Shown: positions 12,553 to 23,683 of the stretch, in pieces
How positions within the stretch are numbered: the first letter of the stretch is position 1
Layout: each line of letters starts with the position of its first letter
Assembly: GCF_002865645.1 (NCBI RefSeq)
Contig: NW_020194685.1
Location: forward strand, 2,381,363 to 2,445,362
DNA length: 64,000 nt
Source of the DNA: Hyaloscypha bicolor E
Taxonomy: Eukaryota > Ascomycota > Leotiomycetes > Helotiales > Hyaloscyphaceae
Reading direction: 5' to 3'
Notes under the pieces: generated by a model
Databases searched by the model: none
Told to the model about the DNA's origin: nothing
The model's input: the letters and a program-made list of their open reading frames with translations, nothing else
Translations under genes and position numbers: made by a program

Positions 12553-13645
12553 ATGGCACAGATGCGCCAGCGTAATCATCCAGCTGCGATTCGAAATCGG
12601 CCCATCACCGCCGAATTTGCGCCTCCAACGAAAGAAGCATCAATGCTTTACTCCATGCTCCCATCTGCTGTCCAATCCCGATTACCCCGCCTTCCTTCAC
12701 TCCGCCGCTCCGTTTCGATGTATGGTTTGGTGACTAGACGCAAATCTGCAGACTCGAGACATGCGTCTGGGGCTCGAACGCCAGAATACGCATCTGCGAT
12801 TGTGTTGAGTGGCGCTGCAGCTTTGAATAACGAGGAAGACATTGCGCGGTATTTTGTGGAGAGCCTTTCGACTTCGAGTGATGAGGATATGCTGCAGACG
12901 AGTACAGGCAAGGGAAGGCAGACATCTAGGTTGGAGCTGACGGAGAGCAGAAGCGGGATAGGTTGGAAGTTTGCAAATCAAGGTACGCGATCCTTGTTAT
13001 TCTTTTAATCCTTACCAATTAGAATTTCTAGGTCTCAATCTGCTCAGTCTGGCCGTCGAAGAATCCTCTGCAATATCCCAAGCCGCGAGATTTGGGAACG
13101 CAAATTTTGCGAGACAGGTCTACCTCCACGCCCTCACCTACCTTCTTCAAGGACTACCTTCGGATATGTCGACTGAAGAACAATTGAGTATTCGGGGTGC
13201 TCTACCACCCGGTGTGGTGGACCCTCTGCTTTTCAATGTCAACCCGGGGTACAATGCACACATTGTCTCCCCTCCGAGCGACCAACCATCACTCTTACAT
13301 CGTACACTTGCTTCCACGATCGTCCAAGTTTTCATACTCTTCCAATTCATACTCCCGTATCTGAAGTACCTCCTCAGTGCTGCATATCAATATGATCGGG
13401 AACATAAGATCTCGGAGAAGCTATTCAGTCAGGGGATCGAGACGGTGGATTCCCTCGGTAAGACGGGGATGAGCTTCACGAGTGCAATTTATGGGATGGG
13501 GGATGGCAAAGTGGGGAAAATGATTACCCAGACCGCTGCCTGGTTTTTGGAAGGCATTACTGGTGGTATTCATGAGGGTGTTGGGGAGGGGATGGTGATT
13601 ATAGGGGCTGCTCCGAGGAGATCACAAGGAGTAGTGAGGAGATAA
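12553..13645 (+). CDS. Unassigned fungal protein with C-terminal membrane segment
   Basis: Two exons, 12553-12982 and 13032-13645, are joined across a 49-bp GT-AG intron (GTACGC...TTTCTAG) and close in frame to give 347 residues. The first 100 residues are Ser/Arg-rich and disordered-looking. After the junction there is a compact, helix-rich part. A hydrophobic stretch around residues 235-262 (T-I-V-Q-V-F-I-L-F-Q-F-I-L) could span or dip into a membrane, and the last 60 residues are Gly-rich. I do not recognise the family. An alternative start at Met31 is possible, but the first ATG is in frame and follows pyrimidine-rich leader sequence. The next gene starts 436 bp downstream on the same strand. 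Confidence 0.75.
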
Positions 13646-14081
13646 GCCGCGGTTGTATTTGATGAGTTGATGGTGGACGATGATTGATGATTTCCGGAAC
13701 GATTTTGATGGCAGCGCTGCATTTTGCTTGGTGATACCCAAGATAGATGACGTTTTGAGGAGTTTATAGATTTGGGTATGCGGTCTTAGAAAGAGATATT
13801 GACTTTAAACAAATGAGCACACTTAGAAAAGACAGCCATTCTTCACTCATATAGTAGAAGTGAGACATCCCACAGGTCAGTAAATATTCGAATAGGGGTG
13901 CTGTCACGTGCCTTAACCTTAGCTTCAAAAAAAAAAGTTCCATGACAATCTCACGAGATTTTTTTTAGCAACTCCAGTTCGCGATTTTCATCCACATTCC
14001 TTCTGGTATTGATTCCACTCTTCAATCTCGCCTATTTTAATACATTTGTTCTCATTGGACTTTTGGTCGTTAAAGTCGACG
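13646..14081. other. Intergenic between two co-oriented genes
   Basis: It holds the 3' end of the upstream gene and the promoter of the helicase gene, with a CACGTG at about 13905 and two A/T runs near 13930-13970. No gene is seen. Confidence 0.5.
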
Positions 14082-16201
14082 ATGTTCAACCTCTGCAGAA
14101 GAGGCCCAGCCTCGATTTCGAAAGCTATTCGTGGAGCAGCTCCTATAACACGAATACCATCCACGAGACCATCAACACTATGTCTAGCAGTCCAAAGCTC
14201 TGTGAAGCCAGCGATTGAAGCGCGATGGCTCCATGTATCGTCTACGTTGACGAATCAGGCCGGTGCTGCAAGAAGTTCGCAGCGGTTTGCTGAAGATGGT
14301 TCGATCGAGCAGCCAGCATCCTTCAGGGAGATCACCAAGTTCCAAGAATTGGTTGAGCATGATATGGTACATCCAAATATCATCGCTGAGATTACCAAGG
14401 GCATGGGTCATCATACCATGACGGAGGTGCAGACAATGACAATCAATCAGGGTTTGCAAGGTACCGATATGTGAGTGCACCTTATCATAACGGTCAATGA
14501 TCTACTCTGACTGGATTCAGTGTTGCGCAAGCACGAACTGGTACAGGTAAAACGCTTGGCTTCCTCATCCCGACTATCCAGAACATCCTCCGAAAGGATC
14601 CTGATCTTGCCACCCGACAGCGATACTCCAAAGCCAGAGCCTCCGATATCCGAGCAATCATTATTTCTCCCACTCGCGAATTGGCGGAGCAAATTGCTGT
14701 AGAGGCAAACAAGCTCTGCTATAATACAGATTTGAGAGTTCAGGTTGCAGTTGGTGGCAATAGCAAGAGACTAATGCTTAGAAAGACCCAATACGAGGGA
14801 TGCCATTTGCTCGTGGCGACTCCTGGCAGACTGACTGATCTCCTGTCGGACGAATATAGTGGGGTTCAAGCACCCAATTTGACGACTTTGGTTCTCGATG
14901 AGGCTGACAGACTTCTGGATGATGGATTCTCCAGGGATATCGAGGAAATTCTCGCCTTATTGCCCAACCGCCAACGTGTTGATCGCCAAACGCTCCTCTT
15001 CTCAGCGACTATTCCCAAGGAGGTCATGCATCTGGTTCGACGAACATTGAAGCCCAATTTTCACTTTGTTCAAACGGTCAAGGAAGGTGATCTTGCGACT
15101 CACGAGAAGGTCCCTCAGTACATTGCTGTAACTCCGGGAATGGAAAATCATATGCCAGCTCTATTGGAATTATGCAAGCGCGGAGTTGCGAAAGCAGCAC
15201 AGGACGCCGAGACATTAGGACTCGCGGCCAAACCTTTCAAAGCAATCGTCTATTTGTCTCAAACAACTCAAGTCCAACTTGCTCACCAAATCTTCAATAA
15301 CCTGAAAAGCGAAGATGGTGGAATGTGGGGAAAGTACCCTTTGTACCCAGCTGAGATTTCTCTGATGCACGGCCAACTCACTCAAATGGAGCGTACCCGA
15401 GTATCCGAACGTTTCCGCAAAGCGAAGTCCGCAATACTCTTCTCTACTGATGTGACTGCTCGTGGTATGGATTTCCCCAATGTCACTCACGTCATTCAAG
15501 TTGGTCTACCTCCTAACAAGGAGCAATACATCCATCGAATCGGCAGAACAGGACGAGGAGACAAGGCTGGAGAAGGATGGATAATCATCAACCAGGCTGA
15601 GGTTAGGGAAGCACGACAAAGACTCCGTGGCTTGCCAATTACGCCTGACAAGAGCTTGGAAGCTGCTCAACTGGATATGACACAAGATGCCCAGTTGCCA
15701 AAATCCTTAGCGAGGACCTTGAGCCAAGTCGCCGCCGCAACTAGGATGGTCGACCGCCGCTTGAAGGAAGCGGCTTATATAGCCTCTTTAGGACACGTCG
15801 CGCGAAATCCCGGACTGCTGGAAGCTCTGAATCAGTTGACTAGATATGGCTGGGGTTATGAGAAGCCTCCGCCAGTCTCTCCGCGTCTGGCACAGAAGAT
15901 GGGGCTGACAAGAGTTCAAGGAATGAACATTGTGGAACGTGAGCGAGACAACTTCGATGATTTCGGTAGCCAGTTCGGTGCGAGAGGTGGGGAAGGTCGC
16001 AGTGGATTTGGAGATCGATCTGGCGGATTCGGCGGCGACCGAAGACAGGGAGGTGGCTTTGGAGACCGCGGAGGACAAAATGGTGGATTTGGAAACAGAT
16101 CAAGTGGCTGGGGTGGAAGAACTGGTGGATTCGGTGGAGACAAACGCGGAGGTGGACGTGGGGGAGCGGAATCGAGATTCCGCGAGGAGGCAAGCTTTTA
16201 A
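14082..16201 (+). CDS. Mitochondrial DEAD-box RNA helicase, Mss116-like
   Basis: Two exons (14082-14470, 14521-16201; 50-bp intron) encode 689 residues. The N-terminus is rich in Arg, Ser and Ala without acidic residues, as in mitochondrial presequences. Helicase motifs follow in order: Q-motif region, A-R-T-G-T-G-K-T (I, just after the intron), P-T-R-E-L-A-E-Q (Ia), T-P-G-R-L (Ib), D-E-A-D (II), S-A-T (III), T-A-R-G-M-D-F-P (V) and H-R-I-G-R-T-G-R-G (VI). The last 100 residues are a Gly/Arg/Phe-rich tail with repeated F-G-x-R-G-G units, a flexible RNA-binding tail. Mss116-type helicases remodel group I/II introns and assist mitochondrial RNA splicing and translation. The Mss116 assignment rests on the presequence plus tail and is inferred; membership of the DEAD-box family is certain. 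Confidence 0.93.
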
Positions 16202-17260
16202 CGAACTACCTTTTGTTGCTTGTGTACACCAGGCGGCTGACTTGAGTTGGCTCTGTTCGATTTTTCGTTTGTGGGTGTATAAAACGAGCAAGGAATGTAT
16301 GAATAGTGAGATGGCGTTCAGGGCCGCTGGCATCGGTTGGGTAGATCATTGCAGAGCGTTCTGGGTATTTAGGCAAAGGGGTTTCTGCTAGAAGTCCTTT
16401 GTCAAACTAGCACGACAGCAATTCAACTCTACTTTCTCCAAGGTCTGTTGACCAAGCCGCACCTCATTTCTTCAAGGGATGGATGAATCGTTCTTCGGGA
16501 TTACGTAAAGACAAGACATTCGGATCTTACAGACTAAGTATCAGGGACAAATGGCGACGTCAATCATCCCCTCAATCATCCCTCTCACTTTACGACAAAC
16601 GTCGCCAACGCTCCAAGCCGGCAAAACCATATTTCCTTGGCTTGTTACAGTAATTGGTTATGCAGACCCTGGCCGCCTGACCCCCGGTCTCCCCGACTTC
16701 TTGATCCCCATATTTACGCTAAGTTTGCAAATTCATCCGGCTAGGTACGAGAAACCTGTTGGTGTCTGGTGATGGAGAAACGTTTCTACGTGTTCGGAAC
16801 TCTGCTTACCTCACAACAATTACTCCTTTCTCTCCACTGAAGTTGTAATCTGAAACCAAATTCAATTGGACACTTGAGGAGGGAAGTGTCTTCCCCTCAA
16901 TGATGGCAAAACAGGCAACCGAAGCCACAATATCGCAGAGAGGAGGTATCGAGGGTTGAAGTTTTATCCATGAAGCGGCGCAGAGAGAAAAGTCTTACGA
17001 TGAAGATTGAGCCTGCGCTTGTTTCACACGCCAACGTGTTGGAATCGGGACCGCAGCTTGCGGTGCATTGGAGAGAGTGACAACTCAGATCCATATTGCC
17101 CCCCGCTCAGTTGGTGATGATCTCAACCTGACGGATGAAGTCTTCTTTCCCACCAGAGAATTGTAACATGTCTCACTGTCCACTTCGTTTGCTGTTTCCC
17201 CGCGTGAGTTTTGTCAATTGAATTCTCGTTGTACTGTACTTACCAAGCGGTCGAGTCAAG
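16202..17260. other. Intergenic region without a supportable gene
   Basis: About 1.06 kb between the helicase stop and the start codon of the xylanase pseudogene. Small open frames (up to 73 codons) show no family features. It is probably the helicase 3' UTR and the old xylanase promoter. Confidence 0.5.
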
Positions 17261-18935
17261 ATGCGTTTTCAAGCTCAAGTCCTCGCTGTTGCGGCAGCTG
17301 TCCCTCCCGTTTCTGCGCAGCTCAATGATCTTGCGAAGGCGGCTGGGAAGCTGTATTTTGGGACCGCGACGGATAATATGGAGTTGAATGTCACAGAATA
17401 GGAAAAGAGCTTGTCGAACACCAGCGGGTTTGGCCGGTTGGTACCGTCTAACAGGATGAGGGTGCATCTTTTCAGCACCAATGCATTGGATTGGAGAATA
17501 CACAAGAAGGAAAGAGCTGATGAATGAGGTAGTGGTTCGCAGTCGAGCCAGAGCAGGATGTCTTCAACTACACAATAGGCTCAGTAGTTGCGGAGCTCAA
17601 AGAAGAACGGGCAACTTCTCCGCTGCCATAATCTAGTCTGGCACTCCCAGCTGGCCCCATGGGGTATATATATCCCCCTCCCCACCGCCCCTCCGACTGT
17701 CAATCCCCTCAACCAGCTAATCTCTCTCATCTCAGTCGACAATACTACTTAGACGAAGGAAACTCTCACTACAGCTCTCATCAACCACGTCACTGACGAA
17801 GCAAAGTACTGGGCTCGCCAATGTTACGCCTGGGACGTGCTGAACGAAGCCCTGAACGACGACGGTACCTACCGTAACGATACCTTCCTTACCTTCCTCG
17901 GGCCCTACTACATAAAAATCGCCTTGAAAGTCGCAGCAGCAGCGGACTCCCACGCCAAGCTTTATTACAACGACTACGGCATCGAGCATGTGGGCAACAA
18001 GCCAAATGCCGCGAGAGCCAACATCATCAAGTTCCTACAAGATGATGGGATCAAGATTGACGGGGTTAGACTGCAGAGCCACTTTACGGTGGGCAGAAGT
18101 CCGAGTCTGGATGAGCAGATCGCGGATATGAGGGAGTTTGCTGATATGGGTTCGGACATGGCGGTTACAGAGCTGGATGTTAGGTTGTTGGAGCCGGAGA
18201 ATAATACGAATTTAGCGAGCCAGAGTGAAGCGTATAAGAATACACTGGAGCATGTTTGCAGGTTGGTGCTTGTGTTGGTATCACTATTTGGGATTTCTAT
18301 GACCCTGTGAGTCCAACTTCCACGTTCTTGGAGTTGAGGGAGGGGAGAGGGAGCGGAGAGGGAAGCTAATGAGATGGTCATAGAACTCCTGGACACCGGG
18401 TGTTTTTGCTGGATATGGAAGCGCTGGGCTTTGGTTTGCGAATTTTACGAAACATCCGGCTTACCAGGGGATTGTGGATGCATTTAAGAATGGGACAGTG
18501 ACAATCACGAGTCCGGTGACTGTTGGGAATGGGACAGATGATTTGGGGGAGATGGTTCGGACAACCCGTATGATAATGGGGATGCCGACGAGGATGATGA
18601 GATGATGGAGACGATGGAGATGATGGAGATGATGGAGGTGATGGAGATGATGGAGCTGATGATAAGTAAGTTCTGTTCCCCATTGCTGGGCGTTTCATGA
18701 TTTGCTCCCGAGACAATATCCCACTTGTTCTGGCACATTTACTCGACAACGCCCCAGTGCTCTTAGAACATTATTACTGAGCAACTGCTAAATCTGCTTT
18801 TACCTAGGGATGATGATTCACCACATCACCATGGCTGGGGCGGGGATGGGAGTAGGCATGGGTGGGGAAGGAATGGTGGATGGGCAAGCATGGAGGATGG
18901 TAAGTGTACCAGTATTAAAAGGAACAATGTGGTAA
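17261..18935 (+). pseudogene. GH10 endo-1,4-beta-xylanase, broken gene
   Basis: The start encodes a secretion signal and the mature N-terminus of a GH10 xylanase (Q-L-N-D-L-A-K-A-A-G-K-L-Y-F-G-T-A-T-D-N), then stops at 17399-17401. Further family blocks appear in changing frames: V-E-P-E-Q-D-V-F-N-Y-T near 17545, L-L-R-C-H-N-L-V-W-H-S-Q-L near 17620-17655, W-D-V-L-N-E-A (acid/base Glu) near 17840, L-Y-Y-N-D-Y, T-E-L-D-V-R (nucleophile Glu) near 18175, and I-T-I-W-D-F-Y-D-P near 18280. Frameshifts lie near 17600, 18265 and 18545. A TAG at 17750-17752 follows a plausible intron (17664-17735) where a Trp codon is expected. An acidic Gly/Asp repeat linker (18598-18661) and a His/Gly/Trp-rich tail end the gene. 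Several independent lesions make a working enzyme unlikely, although an unusual gene model or assembly errors could explain one or two. Confidence 0.82.
18598..18661 (+). repeat. GATGGA-type minisatellite in the xylanase linker
   Basis: Tandem 6-9 bp units of GAT/GGA/GAC encode an acidic Gly-Asp linker in the xylanase frame. Other frames give Met/Glu repeats. Such repeats change length easily and could be a source of the frameshift seen just before it. Confidence 0.7.
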
Positions 18936-19201
18936 TGGGGTGGTGATAGTTCTGGTATCAAATGGACCAATGAGTAGACAGAAAGTTCATTCATTCGAAT
19001 TATTTTCTATCTAATGTATAATGAACCATGTATGCAGCTTGCCGCCCTTATGTAAAAGGGTGATCGTTCCATGATTGCCATCTACATTGAACGCCAGAAC
19101 GCCTATGGTATCATCTCATCATTATTAACGCCATTTTTGTCCCATATGCAACATCTCCAAACGCCAGTTATGCATTGTCCAGAAGAACGAGGAATCTTGC
19201 T

Positions 19202-20422
19202 TTATGGTCCGTAGCTGTGAGGTGCCATGACTGTGCGGACATCCCAAACCAAGACCCGGGAGTCCCAGGAAGTAGATGCAACCCAGCCTTCGGCTCCAAA
19301 CAAACACCAATCTACGCCAGTAGCGAACTCAGTGTGTGCCTCCATGGATCCGAGCTCACGGGGGCCGCGAATGCCAGGGTGAGAACCATACGAGCCAACT
19401 GCAGTGCCATCGGACCAAACTTTAACGGACATGTCGTAGCTACCGCTAATGAGGACATCACTAAGGTGCGGGGACCAGGCAAGCTTGCGAACAGCGTACT
19501 CATGGCCTCTCAAGAGAGCAACGGGTTGACGTGGATTGCGAATATCAAAGGTGCGGATGATCGAGTCAACTCCTCCAGTTGCCAGAATGGTATCACGGTA
19601 TTTGTTCCAGTCGTGGGTAAGGCACTCGGACGGTTGGGTTAGAGGTGGGCGGTTCGTGGCGAAGGTTGAGCCAGGGACCGGAGCAGCCCCGTGAATCGGG
19701 ATCAATTGAACCAAGTGGTTAGAAGCAGAAGCGGGGGTTCTAAGATCGAAGATGCGGATGTGGCTGTCTGAGGTGACAGAGGAGATGATAGACGGAGAGT
19801 GAGGGGAGAAGGCTGTCGAGTAGGTGCAAGAGTGAGTAGGCAGAGTGAGGATCGAGCTTGGACGTTGAGGAGACCACTGTCAAGTGCTGTTAGCAATGTC
19901 TTTGATCAAAGCGCGGGGGAAACACGGGTAGACGCGTACCAGCTTAATGCTACCATCCCAAGAGCTTGTGGCGAAGGTATCCTTTGTGATCAGGTTCCAT
20001 GAAGTAGCATAAACCTCACGACTATGTTCATGCCAGTTTTGGACAGGGCCATTGCCAGCACCAGAAAGGTCGAACAGCTTGACTGAACCATCTCCACAGC
20101 CAACTGCAACTTGATTTTCATTCAACTCGGACCAAGCGGTATCGTAGATCGCGTCTTGGGTGTCGAATCTGCTCGATCTGTTAGCTCTTTCCCCGGATTT
20201 GCTACCCCGGATTGCTGCACTGTGGAATCCGGGAGGGAAGAGCGAAGAGCAAACTTACTGCTTGAGAAGGACGATGCCGTTGGCAGTGAGACCAAGGATA
20301 TACAAGCGTCCATTACCGACCAAGCCAAAGTTGGCAGAGGTTGCGACCGCAAGACGATCATTGACGAAAGGCGAGTATTTAACGGCATAGCCATTATAAC
20401 CCGCCGTGAGGAACTCCATCAT
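19202..20422 (-). CDS. PEX7: Peroxisomal targeting signal 2 receptor, peroxin 7
   Basis: Three exons on the minus strand (20422-20259, 20168-19940, 19876-19202; introns of 90 and 63 bp) encode 355 residues, the usual length of Pex7. The N-terminus carries the Pex7 signature F-x-T-A-G-Y-N-G-Y-A-V-K-Y-S-P-F followed by A-V-A-T-S-A-N-F-G-L-V-G-N-G-R. WD40 repeats fill the rest, with clear blocks such as S-V-K-L-F-D-L, W-D-G-S-I-K-L, I-R-I-F-D, and a final S-T-S-W-D-S-R-V-L-V-W-D. Pex7 binds PTS2-bearing enzymes such as thiolase in the cytosol and delivers them to the peroxisome with a co-receptor. Two Met codons occur at the start (20422 and 20419) and the first is used here. The gene is intact and lies between two pseudogenes. 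Confidence 0.95.
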
Positions 20423-21329
20423 GGCGCTGATGAAGGTTGCTTGTTGGATGTGGTTCTTGTTGTTTTCACAAGATCGGCTTTTGACAGCCGAGGTGGCAGA
20501 ACTGCAAGTGCAAATCGTTTGTGGCAGGCGGTGTGGGGAGAGTTGTGCTAAGCTCGGTGTTGAAGGTTTTCCTATGCCGGAGCCAGGCTTTAGATTGTAC
20601 ACTTGTTTTTTTTTTTTGACAGACTTGTCATCATGGCTTTCAAAACTCAAGTGATTTGAACTCGGCCCTCTTGCTTGCAAGCCAAAGCCAGTACAGAGAG
20701 GAGCTCAAAGGGCATATGACCCTTGCTAACCTCTCTCGATTTGGCTCAGCTCTCTCTGCTGCCCCTGTGGTTCCCGATTCTCTCCTTCTCCTGTGCTGCG
20801 GATTGTATCTTGGAGACCTAGACGCCTTGGTTTGCTGCTACTTGAACTTTCAATCGCTCGACTATGATCCCCTTTCAAGCAACTTCTAGTTGACAATTAC
20901 TATCTGCCAAGCTCTTCATTCTTGTGTAGCGTGGGGTGCTCATACTCCGCTCTCTGAAAGACCCCTCTTGCCCGAGCCATTGCTTGTACTAAAGTACATC
21001 CTCTCGCCATTGTGTTCCTTTGTTATCTCACTTTCTGTCCCTGTTCATATGGGAAAGCTGTGTCGCAATATTCTCCCACAGAGTCCCGTTCCTCTCCCGG
21101 CACGGTTGACCAATTTCCAAGGATGGAACTCGGGATTCCGGTCACCTTGTTGCAATACCAATCCATCATTTATAATCCAAGAATATATTCGGATTATTAG
21201 GCGGTATGAGACGCTCAAATAAAAGCACAAGGCTTTTTGCCAAGCTAATTGGTGTAAAATACAAACACATTTGATAACACCAGCATCCCTTTGATATTTC
21301 CATTCTAGCTCAAGTCGAACACTTTCATC
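20423..21329. other. Intergenic, promoter side of PEX7
   Basis: About 0.9 kb with a 13-base T run near 20610 and no supportable gene. It separates the divergent PEX7 gene and the aldo-keto reductase pseudogene. Confidence 0.5.
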
Positions 21330-22670
21330 ATGCCAGAGTCTTCTTCAGAGGCCCAGCTCCAAAGCCGCTGCTAGGCAGACACCGTGTTCTAAGACTTTCA
21401 ATTTCAGGCCGAGTTAGCCCTCTTCTCCCCGGGACGATGAACTTTGGAACATAGTGGTCTACTCACTAGGTCCCACCTCAACTTCCGCATTCTTCAGAAG
21501 TCGTTAGTATCATTGCTAAGCTTCAAATTCAGGAATCAATACATGGGAGAACTCAGCAAAGAGACCGCCTTCCAGACACTAGATCTCTACCACTCACAAG
21601 GCGGCAACTTCATCGACACAGCAAACAACTACCAAGACGACGAGATCGAAGAATGGCTGGGCGAGTGGCTCTCAACCCATAAAAACCTGACGCAAGTGCA
21701 GAATGCGCTCTCTGAGGAGCATATATTGGGTGCTCCGGAGAGCAATGTAGGGGTGAAACATGCCCAGGAGCTATGCCCCTAATCACGTAACACAGACACC
21801 CAGAAGGCACTGGGGGCCTCAGTGCCATGCAACAAAACCGCAACGGGATTGTCCTCGCCACAAGATTCTCTGGAAACCATATCCTGCCACACGCCAAAGA
21901 GGGTACCATCCTTTCAAGCTACGGCCGCAACATCAGTAAAGCGCTCCTCTTCACCGTGCACAACTCGCTCGCTAAACTACGAACCAACTATCTGGACATT
22001 CTCTACGTGCATTGGTAGGACTTCGTGACTTCACCCGCGGAGCTGATGACCTCGCTGAATCGGCTTGTGGTCACCGGGACCGTCTTGTATCTCGGCCAAA
22101 AAGATATGCCAGCTTGATTCGTAGTAGAGTGAAATGCATACACGCGGCAGTTCAACACGATGCCGTTTGTAATCTACCAGGGGCGCTGGAGCGTTGCGGA
22201 CCGCGAGATGGAACGCGAGATATTGGCGCTGTGTGAAGCTGAGCAGATGGCAGTTGCCCCGTGGGAAGTTCTTGGTGGAGGCCGCTTCAAGACCGCAAAG
22301 CAGGTCGCCCAGCAGAAAGAAAATGATTCGAGGATGGAACATCATCCTGGCAGGGCGAAGACATTTGACCAGGTGGGAACGGTGATGTTGAGTAGTGCGG
22401 AGGAGAAGGGCACGGTGCCGACGAGTATTACGTTGCTTATATGATGAGGAAGCAGGCCAATACTTTCCCACTCATTGACCGGAGGAAGGTGGAGCATTTG
22501 AAGGCTAACATTGAGGCGTTGAGTGTTGTGTTGGATGAGGAGGATTTGAGGGATATTAGAAGGCGGGTGACTGGTCACTTGGGTTCACGTATGGCGTTCT
22601 TGCCTTTGGCGGAAATGGAAGGGAGTTGAGGATCTTGCTATTTTGACGCGTACGTTTGATTATGTGCCAG
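21330..22670 (+). pseudogene. Aldo-keto reductase (aryl-alcohol dehydrogenase type), broken gene
   Basis: Pieces of one AKR barrel appear in order but in different frames. The N-terminal P-L-L-G-R-H-R-V-L block and L-L-P-G-T-M-N-F-G lie near 21360-21445. Then come G-E-L-S-K-E-T-A-F-Q and G-G-N-F-I-D-T-A-N-N-Y-Q (21545-21640, the cofactor-side D and Y motif), L-D-I-L-Y-V-H-W ending in a TAG at 22016-22018, Y-Q-G-R-W-S-V-A and A-V-A-P-W-E-V-L-G-G-G-R-F-K (22175-22290), and R-R-K-V-E-H-L-K-A-N-I-E-A-L (22480-22520). The frame is lost after the ATG, at the expected first intron, near 21690-21840, at 22016, after 22110 and near 22440. The family reduces aldehydes to alcohols with NADPH. With this many lesions the gene is dead. 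Confidence 0.85.
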
Positions 22671-23683
22671 AGGCTATCCGGCCCAGAGTGGAGTAGGGGT
22701 GATGGGGATAAAAAGTTGAAAGTGGGAGACTCCTTCTCAGATTGAAGGAAGCCGCCGGAGAGCCTTGTATGCTAAGTACTGTACATAATACTCAAACATT
22801 GAATTGAGTTGAATGTTTCCTATCAGCTCTTCATGCATACCACCCGTAGTAAATTTTTAGAATGGTGAAAACCATATTTGCATACCGATTCAGGTGATTC
22901 TCGCGGGCAGGCAATACAGGAGGAAATCTTCAGAGTGTTCAAGCAGATGAAACACGAAATCAGAAACCTAGCAGCCGGGTAAGAACAGGTCGAAGATCCC
23001 TCAGTGCCAACCTTCGAGGTTTGTGATCGCATACAATGAGGAGTTAAAGCATCGTGACGGAGTGCGAAGCAGCTTGCCCCCCTCCCCCCTCCCCCCTCCC
23101 CCTTTTATGCAGCCTCGCTTGCGTGGAGTTCCGAGCCCTCGCTGCCATGAGGCGCTTGCTTCACTTACAAATACAATGCTGCTTGATAAAGACACACAAA
23201 ACAGAGAAATGTTATAAAACAACAGAATAGGGGGCCAGATTTGGTGTTGAAGTTGAAGTAGTTCTGATTTAGAAAGTGTGAGAAGCTGTAGTCTGGGTGA
23301 TCCTACTTAAGCCCAAGGTGCTCTAGTCGCAGCGCATTTCACTCGGATTTAAAAGTTCGAAAATAAGCAATTCAACCAGAATGGAATTGAGTTGGATATT
23401 CAATTGCCCCTCTTTTATTTTGATACTTTTCTTTTTATAAATTTTTGTATTACTCGGACTCTTTGAAGCATTCCAAATACGCTGGCAGGGACTACCTGGG
23501 GTTAGCTTAATATACCTGCGTAGCACTGGCAGTATCAGAGTTCCAAAGCTACACCCTTAAGGTGGAATGAAAGGTAATTAATTGAGTATCGAGCACATCT
23601 TTGCTTTAATAATACAAATCCACGCTTGTGATATGGTATGGCGGAATGTCTCGCTCAGGGTTTGCGTTCCTCGCATAGATGTC
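22671..23683. other. Intergenic, with C-rich microsatellite
   Basis: No gene is seen. A short array of CCCCCCT units lies at about 23077-23103. The right part is the 3' flank of the threonine aldolase gene on the minus strand. Confidence 0.5.

Noticed and set aside
15840..16193. 117-codon antisense frame rich in His and Pro
   Set aside because: It is the complement of the Gly/Arg-rich tail of the DEAD-box helicase.
18378..18749. Ser/Pro-rich frames opposite the xylanase linker
   Set aside because: They are antisense translations of the GATGGA repeat.
23074..23105. CRISPR-like or regulatory array of C-rich units
   Set aside because: It is a short homogeneous microsatellite without spacers, in a eukaryotic genome.
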